From NCBI GenBank assembly GCA_016218765.1, contig JACRCZ010000117.1, positions 1 to 47,418 on the forward strand: DNA of 47,418 nt, in the 5' to 3' direction. The notes under the pieces were generated by a model. The model was not told where the DNA came from. It ran no database searches and saw only the letters and a program-made list of their open reading frames with translations. The number at the start of each line of letters is the position of its first letter. Within the stretch, counting starts at the first letter, position 1. The DNA comes from Deltaproteobacteria bacterium. GTDB taxonomy: Bacteria > Myxococcota_A > Polyangia > DRWM01 > JAAZOP01. This document shows positions 1 to 8,729 of the stretch, piece after piece. The translations under genes were made by a program, and so were the position numbers.

Positions 1-1
1 C

Positions 2-1018
2 ATGCCGCTGGTGCCGATGCGTCCGTTGCTCGATGCCGCCAAGGAAGGCGGGTACGGTGTCGCCGCGCTCAACGTGAACAACATGGAGCAGATCCAGGCG
101 ATCCTGGAGGCGGCGGTGGAGACGAAGTCGCCGGTGATCGTCCAGGCCAGCCGTGGGGCGCGCAAGTACGCCAACGACAACTACCTTCGGCACCTGATGA
201 TCGCGGCGTCCGAACTGCACCCGGACATCCCGATCGTGATGCACCAGGACCACGGCAATTCGGTGGAGACCTGCAAGTCGGCCATCGAGTACGGGTTCAC
301 CTCGGTGATGATGGACGGCTCGCTCCTGCCCGACGGGAAGACGCCGTCGGACTTCGACTACAACGTGAAGGCGACGACGGAAATCGTGAAGTTCGCTCAT
401 GATCGCGGCGTCACCGTCGAGGGCGAGATCGGCACGATCGGCGGCATCGAGGACGGGCACGGAGCGGGGGGGAAGGGGCATCTCACCGACCCGGATCAGG
501 CGGTGGAGTTCGTCACGCGGACCGGGGTGGATGCGCTGGCGGTGGCGATCGGGACGAGCCACGGGGCGTACAAGTTCTCGCGCAAGCCGGACGGCGACGT
601 GCTGGCGATGGCGCTCATCGAGGAGATCCACCGGCGGCTTCCGACGACGCATCTGGTGATGCACGGCTCGTCGAGCGTCCCGCCGGAGCTGATCGACATC
701 ATCAACAAGTACGGCGGGAAGATGAACCCGACGTGGGGGGTGCCGGTGGAGGAGATCCAGCGCGGCATCCGCCACGGGGTCCGCAAGGTCAACGTCGACA
801 CGGACAACCGCCTGGCGATGACGGGTGCGATCCGCAAGGTCTTCTTCGAGTCGCCGGAGAAGTTCGACCCGCGCGACTACAACGCGCCCGCGCGCGCCGC
901 GATGAAGGAGATCTGCAAGGCCCGCATGATCGCCTTCGGCCAGGCCGGGCACGCCTTCGACAAGAAGTGGGCGACGCTCGAGGACATGAAGAAGTACTAC
1001 GACGGCGGGGGAAGGTGA
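2..1018 (+). CDS. fba: Class II fructose-bisphosphate aldolase
   Basis: Reversible cleavage of fructose 1,6-bisphosphate to dihydroxyacetone phosphate and glyceraldehyde 3-phosphate, in glycolysis/gluconeogenesis; cytosolic. The 338-residue protein has the full class II signature: the zinc/catalytic segment HQDHGNS at residues 81-87, MMDGS near 103, GEIGTIGG near 141, the zinc histidine in [10 protein letters not shown] and the second in VMHGSSSVP, then the NVDTDNR phosphate-binding segment. Length and motif spacing fit the CbbA/Calvin-cycle-type subgroup of about 345 residues. The ATG lies at base 2, so the promoter and ribosome binding site are outside the window; the conserved [13 protein letters not shown] opening argues that this is the true start. 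It is convergent with the TOPRIM-like gene downstream. Confidence 0.96.
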   Translation: MPLVPMRPLLDAAKEGGYGVAALNVNNMEQIQAILEAAVETKSPVIVQASRGARKYANDNYLRHLMIAASELHPDIPIVMHQDHGNSVETCKSAIEYGFTSVMMDGSLLPDGKTPSDFDYNVKATTEIVKFAHDRGVTVEGEIGTIGGIEDGHGAGGKGHLTDPDQAVEFVTRTGVDALAVAIGTSHGAYKFSRKPDGDVLAMALIEEIHRRLPTTHLVMHGSSSVPPELIDIINKYGGKMNPTWGVPVEEIQRGIRHGVRKVNVDTDNRLAMTGAIRKVFFESPEKFDPRDYNAPARAAMKEICKARMIAFGQAGHAFDKKWATLEDMKKYYDGGGR

Positions 1019-1144
1019 GGAGTCGCCGGTTCTCGGTTTTCGGTGGTCAGTCCGGAGGTGCGAGCTGACCCTGGCACCGCGGGTGAAGAGGTCAGGGGCT
1101 GTGGTGCCGGATGACGCGGCCCGGACCCGCATCGTGGGCACGGG

Positions 1145-1849
1145 CTACGGGGGTGTCGGTTCGGCGGGAAGCTGCAGACCCAAGATGGCTGCGATCTGCA
1201 GCGCCATCTCCTTGAACGGGCCTTCCTGCGCGAAGAGCTTGGCGACGTCGATCTCCTCCGCGCGCTGGCGGTAGTCGCGCGTGCTGTCGCCGCCGATGGT
1301 CGTCCGAAGTTGGGCCTTCACGTCCTGTTCGTCGCGGCCGGGCAGGGCACTGTGGCCGAGGAGCCACGCCTCGATGCCGGGCTGGGGCGCGCCGACGGCC
1401 GTTCGAGCGGCGTAGAGCCGGCCGTCGTTGGCGGCGGTGCGCAGTTCTCGACAAACGTCGGCCGGATCGTCCTTGCCGGCATCGCACACGATGACGACCA
1501 AATCGAGCCCGTGCCTGTTCGCCGTCACGTAGGGTTGGAGGAGTTTCTCGCCGGTGCGGTCGCGCGGGTGCGCGGGTTTGCCTCGCAAGTCGTGGCATAC
1601 CCCACGCCATTCGGACCGGCGCCCGCCGGCCCTGGGCATGCACGCAACGAAGGCCGGTGGGGGCCCGTTGAGCAGCTCCACGACAATCCGCCGCACGAAT
1701 ACGTGCACGGCGCCCGTCTGCGACCGCGGAATCGCGGGGGTGGATGGCGTCGGACGGCACACGCCGCGGTCGTTGCGCCCGTCGCCCAGGACGAGCACGC
1801 GAGGTCGCCCGTTGTCGGACGTGGGGACGACGTTTCGTTGCGGCATCAT
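1145..1849 (-). CDS. TOPRIM/DUF4276-like partner of an OLD-type ATPase
   Basis: A 234-residue protein whose ATG overlaps the stop of the upstream ATPase gene by four bases (ATGA at 1846-1849), so the two are translationally coupled. Visible motifs are an acidic first element, VLVLGDGRNDRG (residues 18-29), an Asp-rich strand LVVIVCDAGKDDP (about 117-129), and PGIEAWLLGH (158-166), the usual landmark of DUF4276/TOPRIM-like proteins encoded beside AAA ATPases. By analogy with OLD and PARIS-type systems it would be a nuclease or effector controlled by the ATPase. That role is inference: the first acidic motif is weak (GDG in place of the usual GEG/EG), so activity is uncertain. The N-terminal third is rich in Pro and Arg and poorly conserved in appearance. 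Confidence 0.7.
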   Translation of the reverse strand: MMPQRNVVPTSDNGRPRVLVLGDGRNDRGVCRPTPSTPAIPRSQTGAVHVFVRRIVVELLNGPPPAFVACMPRAGGRRSEWRGVCHDLRGKPAHPRDRTGEKLLQPYVTANRHGLDLVVIVCDAGKDDPADVCRELRTAANDGRLYAARTAVGAPQPGIEAWLLGHSALPGRDEQDVKAQLRTTIGGDSTRDYRQRAEEIDVAKLFAQEGPFKEMALQIAAILGLQLPAEPTPP

Positions 1850-3162
1850 CGAGTCCCGGGCTGGTTCTCGTCGCGCGTCGGTTCTGGACGGTCGGTCGGG
1901 GGGTTGCCGACCTCGTCCGGCGTGTTTCCGGCCGGACGGACGAGAGACGGCTCGTACCCGCCGACGCTGCCGCTGTACCAGAGGGTGCCGGCAGCGTTGC
2001 GGTACGCCTTGAGCATCTCGCGCAACTGCTCGTCCTGCTTCTCGTCGTCGACGTCCGGCAGCGCCCGGAACGTCGTCCCGCCCTCGTCCGTTCGCTCGAC
2101 GATGCGCAGCCGTTCCAGGTGTTCGCCGACCACTTCGTTGATGAAGTCGGGAGAGTGGCTTACGACGACGACCTGCGCCCGCGGGCCGAAACGGCCTTCG
2201 GTAGCGCCCACCAGCCAGCTCGCGATCTGCCGGTACAGGTACGGGTGCAGCCCGTCGCTCGGATCCTCGAACAGGGTGAACCCACTCGACCCCGCCTCGT
2301 CAAGCGTGGTCAACCACCACGAGTAGAACAGGCCGAGGAGCACGCCGTCGGAGACGACCTCGGGCGGGATCGGATCCGAGATTCCCGTCAAGGCGAAGCG
2401 CAACTCCACCCTGTCGTCGACGACGTCGAAGCCGACGTCCTCGACCATCGGGAAGCACTTGTGCAACCGATCGACGACGGCCGGGAAACGACTTCGTGGG
2501 CGGTCCTTCATCTTGCGAAGTTCGGCAACCAGCCCGAGTCCGCCGGATCGGACGCCGCCAGGCCAGTCGAGCTTGCTCGAGCGCATGTTCCCGGGGACAG
2601 GGCGAAAGCGATCGACGAAGCCGAGTTGCCGCAGCAGCCAGAAGAGCGCCGTCGCCTCACGGCTTTCTTCGGCCCGCACGTTGTTCACCCTCGCGAAATG
2701 GGCGGCGGGCGAGGAAGAGGGAAGCTGGAATGGAATGTGCTTCGCAATCTCCTGCTTGCCGCCTGCGTCCGATGCCGGGTCGAATCCCACATCTCCTTGT
2801 GCGTCGTGGTATCGCAGCCGTTCTCGGGTCACCTCCAGACGATGGTGCCGAGACGTCGGACGATCGAGAGTCAGCTCGTAGTCGGCGTGACCCCCGGTGT
2901 CCTGCGCCGTCAAGGCGAACGTCCACGGGAGTCCGACCGATCCGCCGAAGGTCAGCGTTCGGACGGGAAGCCCGAAGCTCTTCGCTTCATCTTCCGGGGC
3001 CGACGGCATCCCCGCCAGAAGGATCGTGCGCAGCGTCCCAAGCGCATGCACGAGGTTCGACTTTCCCGCTCCGTTCGGGCCGACCAGCACGGTGAGCGGT
3101 TCGAGCTTCACCTCGGCGGACTTGAAGCTGCGGAAACCCTCGATGCGCACCGACGTGATCAT
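1846..3162 (-). CDS. OLD/AAA15-family ATPase
   Basis: A 438-residue RecF/OLD-like P-loop ATPase. It opens with the classic ITSVRIEGFRSFKSAEVKLEPL strand-turn layout and a Walker A GPNGAGKSN (residues 28-36). An ABC-type signature, VVSDGVLLGLFYSW, is followed by a Walker B-like segment TLFEDPSDGLHP and an H-loop VVVVSHSPDF. The Walker B acidic pair reads E-D-P-S rather than the common D-E-P-E. A GGAGG ribosome site lies 6 bases before the ATG. It is the first gene of a two-gene operon with a TOPRIM-like protein; such pairs (OLD, Gabija-like, PARIS-like) are common in anti-phage islands. No recombinase, integrase or second defence gene is beside it here. The C-terminal 35 residues are a disordered Pro/Asn-rich tail. 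Confidence 0.9.
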   Translation of the reverse strand: MITSVRIEGFRSFKSAEVKLEPLTVLVGPNGAGKSNLVHALGTLRTILLAGMPSAPEDEAKSFGLPVRTLTFGGSVGLPWTFALTAQDTGGHADYELTLDRPTSRHHRLEVTRERLRYHDAQGDVGFDPASDAGGKQEIAKHIPFQLPSSSPAAHFARVNNVRAEESREATALFWLLRQLGFVDRFRPVPGNMRSSKLDWPGGVRSGGLGLVAELRKMKDRPRSRFPAVVDRLHKCFPMVEDVGFDVVDDRVELRFALTGISDPIPPEVVSDGVLLGLFYSWWLTTLDEAGSSGFTLFEDPSDGLHPYLYRQIASWLVGATEGRFGPRAQVVVVSHSPDFINEVVGEHLERLRIVERTDEGGTTFRALPDVDDEKQDEQLREMLKAYRNAAGTLWYSGSVGGYEPSLVRPAGNTPDEVGNPPTDRPEPTRDENQPGTR

Positions 3163-3345
3163 CGCCGACCTCCGAGCGGACTATGCCATCGGGCGTGGCC
3201 GGGGACAACTGCACGGGCTCGGGTCGGTGTGGCAAGGACATGCGGAGGTAGTGCGCGGTTGGGGACAGACAGGCGGGCGACGCGCCTGTGGTGGCTTGAT
3301 CCCGGTCGCCGGAGCGCGCAATCTCACGTCGTGGGCTGGGATCGG

Positions 3346-5181
3346 ATGTCGGGTCGGGCGGCGGCGCGCGGGACGCATTCCGCAAGGAAGAAGGCCGGCG
3401 CCCCTTCGTTCGGTCGGCTCGTGGTCCTCGCGGCGGCCCTCGTCGTTCTTCCCGATTGTCGGGATGCCAATCCGACGTCGCGAGGCGCGGATGCCGGTGC
3501 GCCGGGTGCCGGTTCGGCAGCGCTCGACGGAGCCTCCGGCGACGGTTCCCGGACAGCGCCGGACCCCGTGTCACTCGACGCGTCGCGGGCGGCGGCGGAA
3601 CGGGCGGCCTCGGAGGAATCAGAGCGGGTGGAGCGCCTGGAGTCGCGGCTCCGGACGCTCGCCGCGGCGCCCCGCATCCGCGACCTTCTCCGGGTCCGTC
3701 CCCTGCTGGCGGGCGCCGAACTCCATGCCCGGATGGCTCGACTGGAACTGCGCCGATGGCTGTTCGATCGATGGCGCACCGTTCCCGTTTGGCCGCTGGC
3801 CATCGAACAGGGGCTTCCGTGGCAGGCGACGTGGGACCGGACGAGACAAGCCGGCGCGTCGGCGCTCGCCGCGCCGGCCCGTCATGCGGATCTTTGCGCG
3901 GATGCAGACTGTGCGGCGCTCGACGAGTCCGAACTGTTCTCGCGCATTCGGGACGACCGCGATCTGCTGCGAGCCAAGGCCCTCGAGCTCGAACCCCCCG
4001 CGATGTGCGATGCTGCGGTGCGTCGCCTGTTCGAGGATGCCGTCCGCGCGGTGATCGTGGAGGAACTGCCGGCGATCCGCGAGCGAATGGCCGAGGCCGA
4101 GGGCGCACTCCACGCGCTCCCGCAGTACGCCGGCTGTCGCGACGATCCCGCCTTGCCGGAACTGACCCGGTGCGAGGTCCGACGGGCGGAGATGGCCCGG
4201 CAGGTCCTGGACGCCGCGGCCGCCGGCGAGGTCGAGCGGATCCGGTCGGCTGCCGTCGATCGCTTGGAGCCGATCGACTTCCACGTCGGGTCGTTGGCCG
4301 ACTGCCCGGCACTTGCGGCGTTCGCCGGGGCGGCGCCGTCGCTGGACTTCGGTCGGCGGCTCGAGTTCGCGACGGCATCGGCGACGCTCGATGTTGTTCG
4401 TTCCGAGATGCCGGGGTCGGGCGGAGCCGAGCGTTTCGGGTTGCTCCTGGTCAACGCGGTGGACGGCCACCTGTCGGGGACGACCGACCGATTCGGCATC
4501 GTTCGCGCCGGCGGCGGCGAGCCAAGCGTGCTTCGTCCCGACCCGTACCGGACGGCGGAAGAGGCGGACCTGGTCGCCGGCTTCGGATGTGCGCTCGATC
4601 GTGACCGGGTGGCCGCCATGGTTGCGGACGGTATCGTCGTGCACGCCGTCGTACCCGCCGAGCGTCCGGGGCACGGATGGTGCGTCGACGACGGGATTCC
4701 CGACTGGACCGCGGCGCACGAGCTGGCCATGGCTCTGCCCGGTGATGGGGCTGCGACCGGGCCCATCCTGGTGCTGACCGCCGACGTCGTCTCGCCGTCG
4801 CCGTTCGACCCGCCCGGACCGCCGGGGTGGTGGGTGGTGGAGCGCGACGAGCGCGCGTTGATCGTGTCGGGCGACGGGCCGAGGCCCGTGATGGACGAAG
4901 CCCGCCTGTGGAGCGCGATTCGCCCCGAAGCCGGTGGCGGTCCGAACGAGCCCGCGACCGCGGGCCAGCGGCTCCGGGCGCCCCTCGTGCCGTTGGAGAT
5001 TGTCGACCACGCCGGGTGGGGCTGGATCCAGCCCGCCGTCGGGCGGTCCGAGGAACCGGTCCCCGCCGGCGGGGTACTCCGTTGCGGCGGCCTGTCGTTT
5101 CTTGCGCTGGTCGGGACCCCGCCGCAGTTGGACTACCCGTGGCGTGCCTGCGAGGCGCGTCTTGAGACAGGTCTCAAGTAG
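3346..5181 (+). CDS. Large secreted/lipoprotein-like protein of unknown function
   Basis: I do not recognise a family. The 611-residue protein begins with basic residues and a hydrophobic segment GRLVVLAAALVVLPDC (about 23-38), which looks like a lipoprotein signal although the residue before Cys is Asp, an imperfect lipobox. A low-complexity Ala/Gly/Asp/Ser linker follows (about 40-85), then a helical, Arg/Glu/Leu-rich region (about 88-320) with scattered Cys pairs, and a C-terminal region rich in Trp, Pro and Gly. ATG 3346 is chosen because upstream codons in the same frame run antisense through the divergent ATPase gene; GTG 3331 is an alternative. It is divergent from the ATPase gene, separated by 183 bases, so the two need not be related in function. 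Confidence 0.75.
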   Translation: MSGRAAARGTHSARKKAGAPSFGRLVVLAAALVVLPDCRDANPTSRGADAGAPGAGSAALDGASGDGSRTAPDPVSLDASRAAAERAASEESERVERLESRLRTLAAAPRIRDLLRVRPLLAGAELHARMARLELRRWLFDRWRTVPVWPLAIEQGLPWQATWDRTRQAGASALAAPARHADLCADADCAALDESELFSRIRDDRDLLRAKALELEPPAMCDAAVRRLFEDAVRAVIVEELPAIRERMAEAEGALHALPQYAGCRDDPALPELTRCEVRRAEMARQVLDAAAAGEVERIRSAAVDRLEPIDFHVGSLADCPALAAFAGAAPSLDFGRRLEFATASATLDVVRSEMPGSGGAERFGLLLVNAVDGHLSGTTDRFGIVRAGGGEPSVLRPDPYRTAEEADLVAGFGCALDRDRVAAMVADGIVVHAVVPAERPGHGWCVDDGIPDWTAAHELAMALPGDGAATGPILVLTADVVSPSPFDPPGPPGWWVVERDERALIVSGDGPRPVMDEARLWSAIRPEAGGGPNEPATAGQRLRAPLVPLEIVDHAGWGWIQPAVGRSEEPVPAGGVLRCGGLSFLALVGTPPQLDYPWRACEARLETGLK

Positions 5182-5233
5182 CCGACGCCCCGGTTCGTTG
5201 GGAGGAAGGGGACCGCGCGACAGCCGAACGTCT

Positions 5234-5254
5234 AAGGTCACAAATTGTGACCTT
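5234..5254. promoter_or_regulatory. 21-bp perfect inverted repeat, putative operator
   Basis: Two 10-base arms, AAGGTCACAA and TTGTGACCTT, flank one central A. The AT-rich centre stands out in a GC-rich genome. No T-tract follows on either strand, so it is not a standard terminator. An 11-bp palindrome, GGACGCCGTCC, abuts it at 5255-5265. It sits 53 bases after the stop of the large secreted-protein gene and about 300 bases before the DUF4139 array. Dimeric transcription-factor binding is an inference. Confidence 0.45.
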
Positions 5255-5302
5255 GGACGCCGTCCAGGAGCCGGTCCGCCCTGACCAGGAGCTTCTCGAG
5301 CT

Positions 5303-5374
5303 TGTCCAACTTGCCCCGATCGACCCACTCCTCCCGAACGACCCACTCGTCCCCTTCGTCCCACTCCTCCCGCG
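5303..5374. repeat. Degenerate 18-bp tandem repeats
   Basis: Units starting at 5321, 5339 and 5357 share the core CGACCCACTCCTCCC with exact 18-base spacing; a more diverged unit precedes at 5303. On the minus strand it reads as a run of GAGTGGG/GAAG blocks. It lacks gene-like context and resembles purine-rich simple repeats found between genes in high-GC genomes. Confidence 0.6.
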
Positions 5375-5557
5375 GCCCCACCTTACCTGTTGACTTCGCC
5401 CGACGGCCGGGGGAGAGTCCCGCCGTCCGCCAAGGAGCGGCCCTGGAACGCGTCGACAACGTGTTGAATCGTTTCCGGGTTCCGTTCGTATGTAGGCGCG
5501 CCCGCGGGGTCGGGGGAGACCCCCCTCGCTGTTGGACAGATCGCTAGCGGAGGCTTC

Positions 5558-7165
5558 ATGAACAGAAGAAGGGTGGTCCTCTTGTTCCTCACCGCGGCGG
5601 GCCTCGTCGCGGCCGCCGGCTGCCCCCCGCCCCCGCGCTCGACCGGCGTCCCGCGGCCGGAGCAGACCATCGAGGTCGGCATGGACAAGACCGTGCGCGG
5701 CGAAGGCGGCTTCCGCGACGTCTATCTCACCGTCCTGCCCAGCGACCTCGCCCTGGTCCGCGAACGCCGCGAGGCCAACGTCCCGGCGGGCGTCTCGGCC
5801 GTCCAGTACATGGACGTCATCGACACCATCATCCCCGAGTCCACCCGCGTCCAGTTCCAGCCGAACGGCGGCGACGTCGAGGACGTCGCCTTTCTCGAGC
5901 AGCGCTACCGCTACGACCTGATCGAGCCCTGGCGCATCCTGGAGCTGTCGCTCGGCGGCACCGTCCGCATCAAGTGGACGCAGGCCCGCACCGGCGTGGA
6001 GAAGCTCCTGGAGGGCGTCGTCGAGTCCACCGCCGAGGGGCTCTTCCTGCGCACCCCCGACGGGACGTACACGCTCGGCGTGCCCTCCGGCGACGGCTGG
6101 TACGCCCGCACCATCCTCGACGACCTCCCGGGAGCCCTCTTCGCCCGTCCGCTGCTCGACTGGATCGTCGACGTCCGCGAAGGCGGTCCCGGCGTGCTCG
6201 AGACGAGCTATCTGGCCTGGGGCTTCTCCTGGGAAGCCGACTACGTCATCACCGCGAGCGAGGACTTCTCCTCGGCCGATCTCATCGGCTGGGTCACGCT
6301 GCGCAACACCACGGCCGGCCGGTTCGAGGACGCGCACCTGGCGGTCGTCGCGGGCAAGGTCAACGTCGCGGCCGAGATGTACAACGGGCGCGGCTACGCC
6401 GGCTACGGCATGATGGCGATGGGCGGGGCCGAGGGGGACGGCGACGGGGACTACGGCTACGTCGAGGAGGGGCTGTTCGAGTACCACCTGTACAAGCTCG
6501 ACCAGCCCACGACGCTCCCGCCGTACTCCTGGAAGCAGGTGGCGTTCCTGGAGCGCAACGGCATCGACATCACGACGAAGTACCGCGCCGACATCGGCCT
6601 CCAGACGGGGGCCTACGGCGGCTACACGGGGACCGAGGACGAGATCCCGTCGAACGTGCGCCGCGTGCTGACGATCGAGAACCGGGCCGACGTGGACGGG
6701 TTGGGCATTCCGCTCCCGGCCGGCACGGCCCGGATCTACGCGCGCAGCGGCGAGGACCTGTTCTTCATCGACTCCGAGCAGGTCGAGGACACGCCGCGCG
6801 AGGAGCCGCTGGACATCGATGCGGGCGGCGCGCCGTTCATGGTGGTCAAGTCCAAGATCACCGACGTCGACATGTCGGACGCGGGCGCCTTCGGGTCGTA
6901 CACCGTCGTCCGGCACGAGATCACGGCGGTCAACCGCGGCTCGCACGCGGCGACCGTGCTCTATCGGATGGCGATGCCGGGTGCCGGGCAGCCCTACGGC
7001 TACGCGGGCTACTCGGCCTGGGACGCGCGGCTCGAGCGCGCGGCGAACTCGGCCGGGCCTCCGCTCGAGGAGGTCGAGAGCGGGATCTGGGAGATGGAGC
7101 GTACCTTGGAGCCGGATCAAGAGACGCAGGACGTGCTCGTGCTGCGGATCCATCAGTCGTACTGA
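5558..7165 (+). CDS. DUF4139 lipoprotein, array member 1
   Basis: A 535-residue lipoprotein: basic MNRRR, hydrophobic core, and lipobox VAAAGC with Cys at about residue 22. The mature protein has the DUF4139 landmarks shared with the next three genes: an N-terminal strand LTVLPSDLALVRERR, LEQRYRYDLIEPWRILEL, YLAWGFSWEADYVI, GWVTLRNTT, VVAGKVNV, VEEGLFEYHLYKL and a C-terminal DVLVLRIHQ. It is the most diverged of the four; its Gly/Tyr/Asp insert (about residues 280-305) is acidic, and the repeated TIYNNN motif is replaced by TVLPSD. DUF4139 proteins are predicted beta-rich and exported; no enzymatic function is established. It is the first gene of a four-gene, same-strand run. The natural guess is that it anchors the others to the membrane, but that is inference. 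Confidence 0.93.
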   Translation: MNRRRVVLLFLTAAGLVAAAGCPPPPRSTGVPRPEQTIEVGMDKTVRGEGGFRDVYLTVLPSDLALVRERREANVPAGVSAVQYMDVIDTIIPESTRVQFQPNGGDVEDVAFLEQRYRYDLIEPWRILELSLGGTVRIKWTQARTGVEKLLEGVVESTAEGLFLRTPDGTYTLGVPSGDGWYARTILDDLPGALFARPLLDWIVDVREGGPGVLETSYLAWGFSWEADYVITASEDFSSADLIGWVTLRNTTAGRFEDAHLAVVAGKVNVAAEMYNGRGYAGYGMMAMGGAEGDGDGDYGYVEEGLFEYHLYKLDQPTTLPPYSWKQVAFLERNGIDITTKYRADIGLQTGAYGGYTGTEDEIPSNVRRVLTIENRADVDGLGIPLPAGTARIYARSGEDLFFIDSEQVEDTPREEPLDIDAGGAPFMVVKSKITDVDMSDAGAFGSYTVVRHEITAVNRGSHAATVLYRMAMPGAGQPYGYAGYSAWDARLERAANSAGPPLEEVESGIWEMERTLEPDQETQDVLVLRIHQSY

Positions 7166-7179
7166 GGAGGAGGAAGTCG

Positions 7180-8709
7180 ATGAAGGGCATGGCAACGGTG
7201 ATCGGGGCGGTGGCGGGCGTGGTGCTCTCGACGGGCGTCGTCACGGCGCAGGAGGAGCAGCGCGTCGTCTCGGGCGAGGACGGGCGGCAGAGCGTCAACC
7301 TCACCATCTACAACAACAACCTCGCGCTGGTGCGCGAGACCCGTCGCGTGGAGCTGCCGCGCGGGCGCGCGGTGCTGGAGTACGCGAACGTCGCGCAGCA
7401 GGTGCGGCCCGAGACGGTCTACATCCGCGACACGCAGGCGGCCGGCGGCCTCACGGTCCTGGAGCAGAACTACCGCTACGACGTGCTCACCCCCTCGCGC
7501 CTCATGGAGCTGTACGTCGGCGAGGATCTCACGCTGGTGCGCGAGAACCCGGCCACCGGCGAGGAGACGCGCACCACGGCCCACCTGCTGTCCACCGGCT
7601 CGGTGCCGCAGCCCAACTACGGTTACGACCCCTACGGCTACGGCTACGGCGGCGGGTACTACGGCGGCGGCTACGTCGACCCCGGCGCCGCGGTCTACCG
7701 CACCGACGAAGGCGTCACCTTCGGCGACGTCGGCCGCGTGGTCTTCCCCAGCGTCCCCGACAACTTCGTCGCGCGCCCCACGCTGGAGTGGCTCCTGGAG
7801 TCCACCGGCGGGCAGAAGACGATCGAGGCGACCTACCTCACCTATGGCATGAGCTGGCAGAGCGACTACGTGCTCGTGCTCAGCGAGGACGAGAAGAAGG
7901 GCGACCTGGCGGGCTGGGTCACGCTGCGCAACGACGCCGGCATCACCTTGAAGAACGTCCGCCTGCAGCTCGTCGCCGGCGAGGTCGCCGTCGAGCCGCA
8001 GTACGGCGGCTACTACGGCTACGGCTACGGCATGTACGGCTACGGCGCCGGCGGCGGCGGCTACGGCGGCGCGGGGTTCGCCGAGGCGGGGATGTTCGAG
8101 TACCACCTCTACACGCTCGAGCGGAACACGGACGTCGCCGACCACGAGCAGAAGCAGGTCCAGCTCCTGGGCGTGGACGGCATCGCGATGGAGAAGAAGT
8201 ACCGCCTTCAGGGCGACTCGTACTACTTCGTCAGCGAGTACGGCCAGCCGATCGAGAACCTCCAGGTCGCCGTGTGGGTCGAGTTCGAGAACGCCCAGAG
8301 CCAGGGGCTCGGCGTCGCCCTCCCGGCCGGCGTGATCCGCGTCTACAAGGCCGATTCCTCCGGCGCCCAGCAGTTCATCGGCGAGGACCGCATTCAGCAC
8401 ACCCCGCGCGAGGAGCACGTGAAGCTCCGGCTCGGCAACGCCTTCGACATCGCGGCCGAGCGCAAGCAGACGGACTACGAGATCCTGTCCTCCAATCTCT
8501 ACGAGACCGAGTGGGAGATCAAGATCCGCAACCGCAAGGAGGGCGAGACGATCATCGTCGAGGTGCTCGAGCCGATGGCCGGGGACTGGGACATCATCGA
8601 GAAGAGCCACGACTTCGTGAAGGAGTCGGCACGCCTCGTGCGCTTCGACCTCACGTGCCCCCCCGACCAGGAGATCGTCCTGACCTACCGCGTCCGGACC
8701 CGGTACTAG
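7180..8709 (+). CDS. DUF4139 exported protein, array member 2
   Basis: 509 residues with a Sec signal peptide ending near VVTAQ (about 23). ATG 7180 follows GAGGAGGAGGAAG, and lies 14 bases after the previous stop. DUF4139 landmarks: LTIYNNNLALVRETR, VLEQNYRYDVLTPSRLMELY, EATYLTYGMSWQSDYVLVL, GWVTLRNDAG, FEYHLYTLERNTD, DHEQKQVQLL, HTPREEHVKLR, ETEWEIKIRNRK, EPMAGDW and CPPDQEIVLTYRVRTRY. Two Gly/Tyr-rich inserts occur, at about residues 144-167 and 273-300, made of GYGYG/GGYYGGG units. It is closest to members 3 and 4, so it arose by tandem duplication. Function unknown; exported, periplasmic or surface location is predicted from the signal peptide. Confidence 0.93.
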   Translation: MKGMATVIGAVAGVVLSTGVVTAQEEQRVVSGEDGRQSVNLTIYNNNLALVRETRRVELPRGRAVLEYANVAQQVRPETVYIRDTQAAGGLTVLEQNYRYDVLTPSRLMELYVGEDLTLVRENPATGEETRTTAHLLSTGSVPQPNYGYDPYGYGYGGGYYGGGYVDPGAAVYRTDEGVTFGDVGRVVFPSVPDNFVARPTLEWLLESTGGQKTIEATYLTYGMSWQSDYVLVLSEDEKKGDLAGWVTLRNDAGITLKNVRLQLVAGEVAVEPQYGGYYGYGYGMYGYGAGGGGYGGAGFAEAGMFEYHLYTLERNTDVADHEQKQVQLLGVDGIAMEKKYRLQGDSYYFVSEYGQPIENLQVAVWVEFENAQSQGLGVALPAGVIRVYKADSSGAQQFIGEDRIQHTPREEHVKLRLGNAFDIAAERKQTDYEILSSNLYETEWEIKIRNRKEGETIIVEVLEPMAGDWDIIEKSHDFVKESARLVRFDLTCPPDQEIVLTYRVRTRY

Positions 8710-8729
8710 GGGAGGGGAGGGCAGAGATC

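Larger units (their letters stand above)
5182..5557. other. Intergenic region upstream of the DUF4139 array
   Basis: No convincing gene. It holds a 21-bp perfect dyad (5234-5254), a run of degenerate 18-bp repeats (5303-5374), and a weak promoter-like pair: TTGAAT at 5464-5469 and TATGTA at 5489-5494, 19 bases apart. The 375-base leader before the first DUF4139 gene is unusually long for this window and is where regulation of the array would be expected. Confidence 0.6.

Noticed and set aside
1744..3345. N-terminal extension of the gene at 3346
   Set aside because: The frame is open but lies antisense to the ATPase; the signal-like segment near 3412 marks the real start region.
5234..5254. 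Intrinsic terminator for the gene ending at 5181
   Set aside because: The inverted repeat is AT-rich in its centre and lacks a following T-tract on either strand.
5303..5374. CRISPR-like repeats
   Set aside because: Units are degenerate, contiguous 18-mers with no spacers, and no cas genes are present.
5238..5459. A 73-codon minus-strand ORF rich in Glu/Trp
   Set aside because: Its sequence is the translation of the 18-bp repeat tract; no signal, ribosome site or family.
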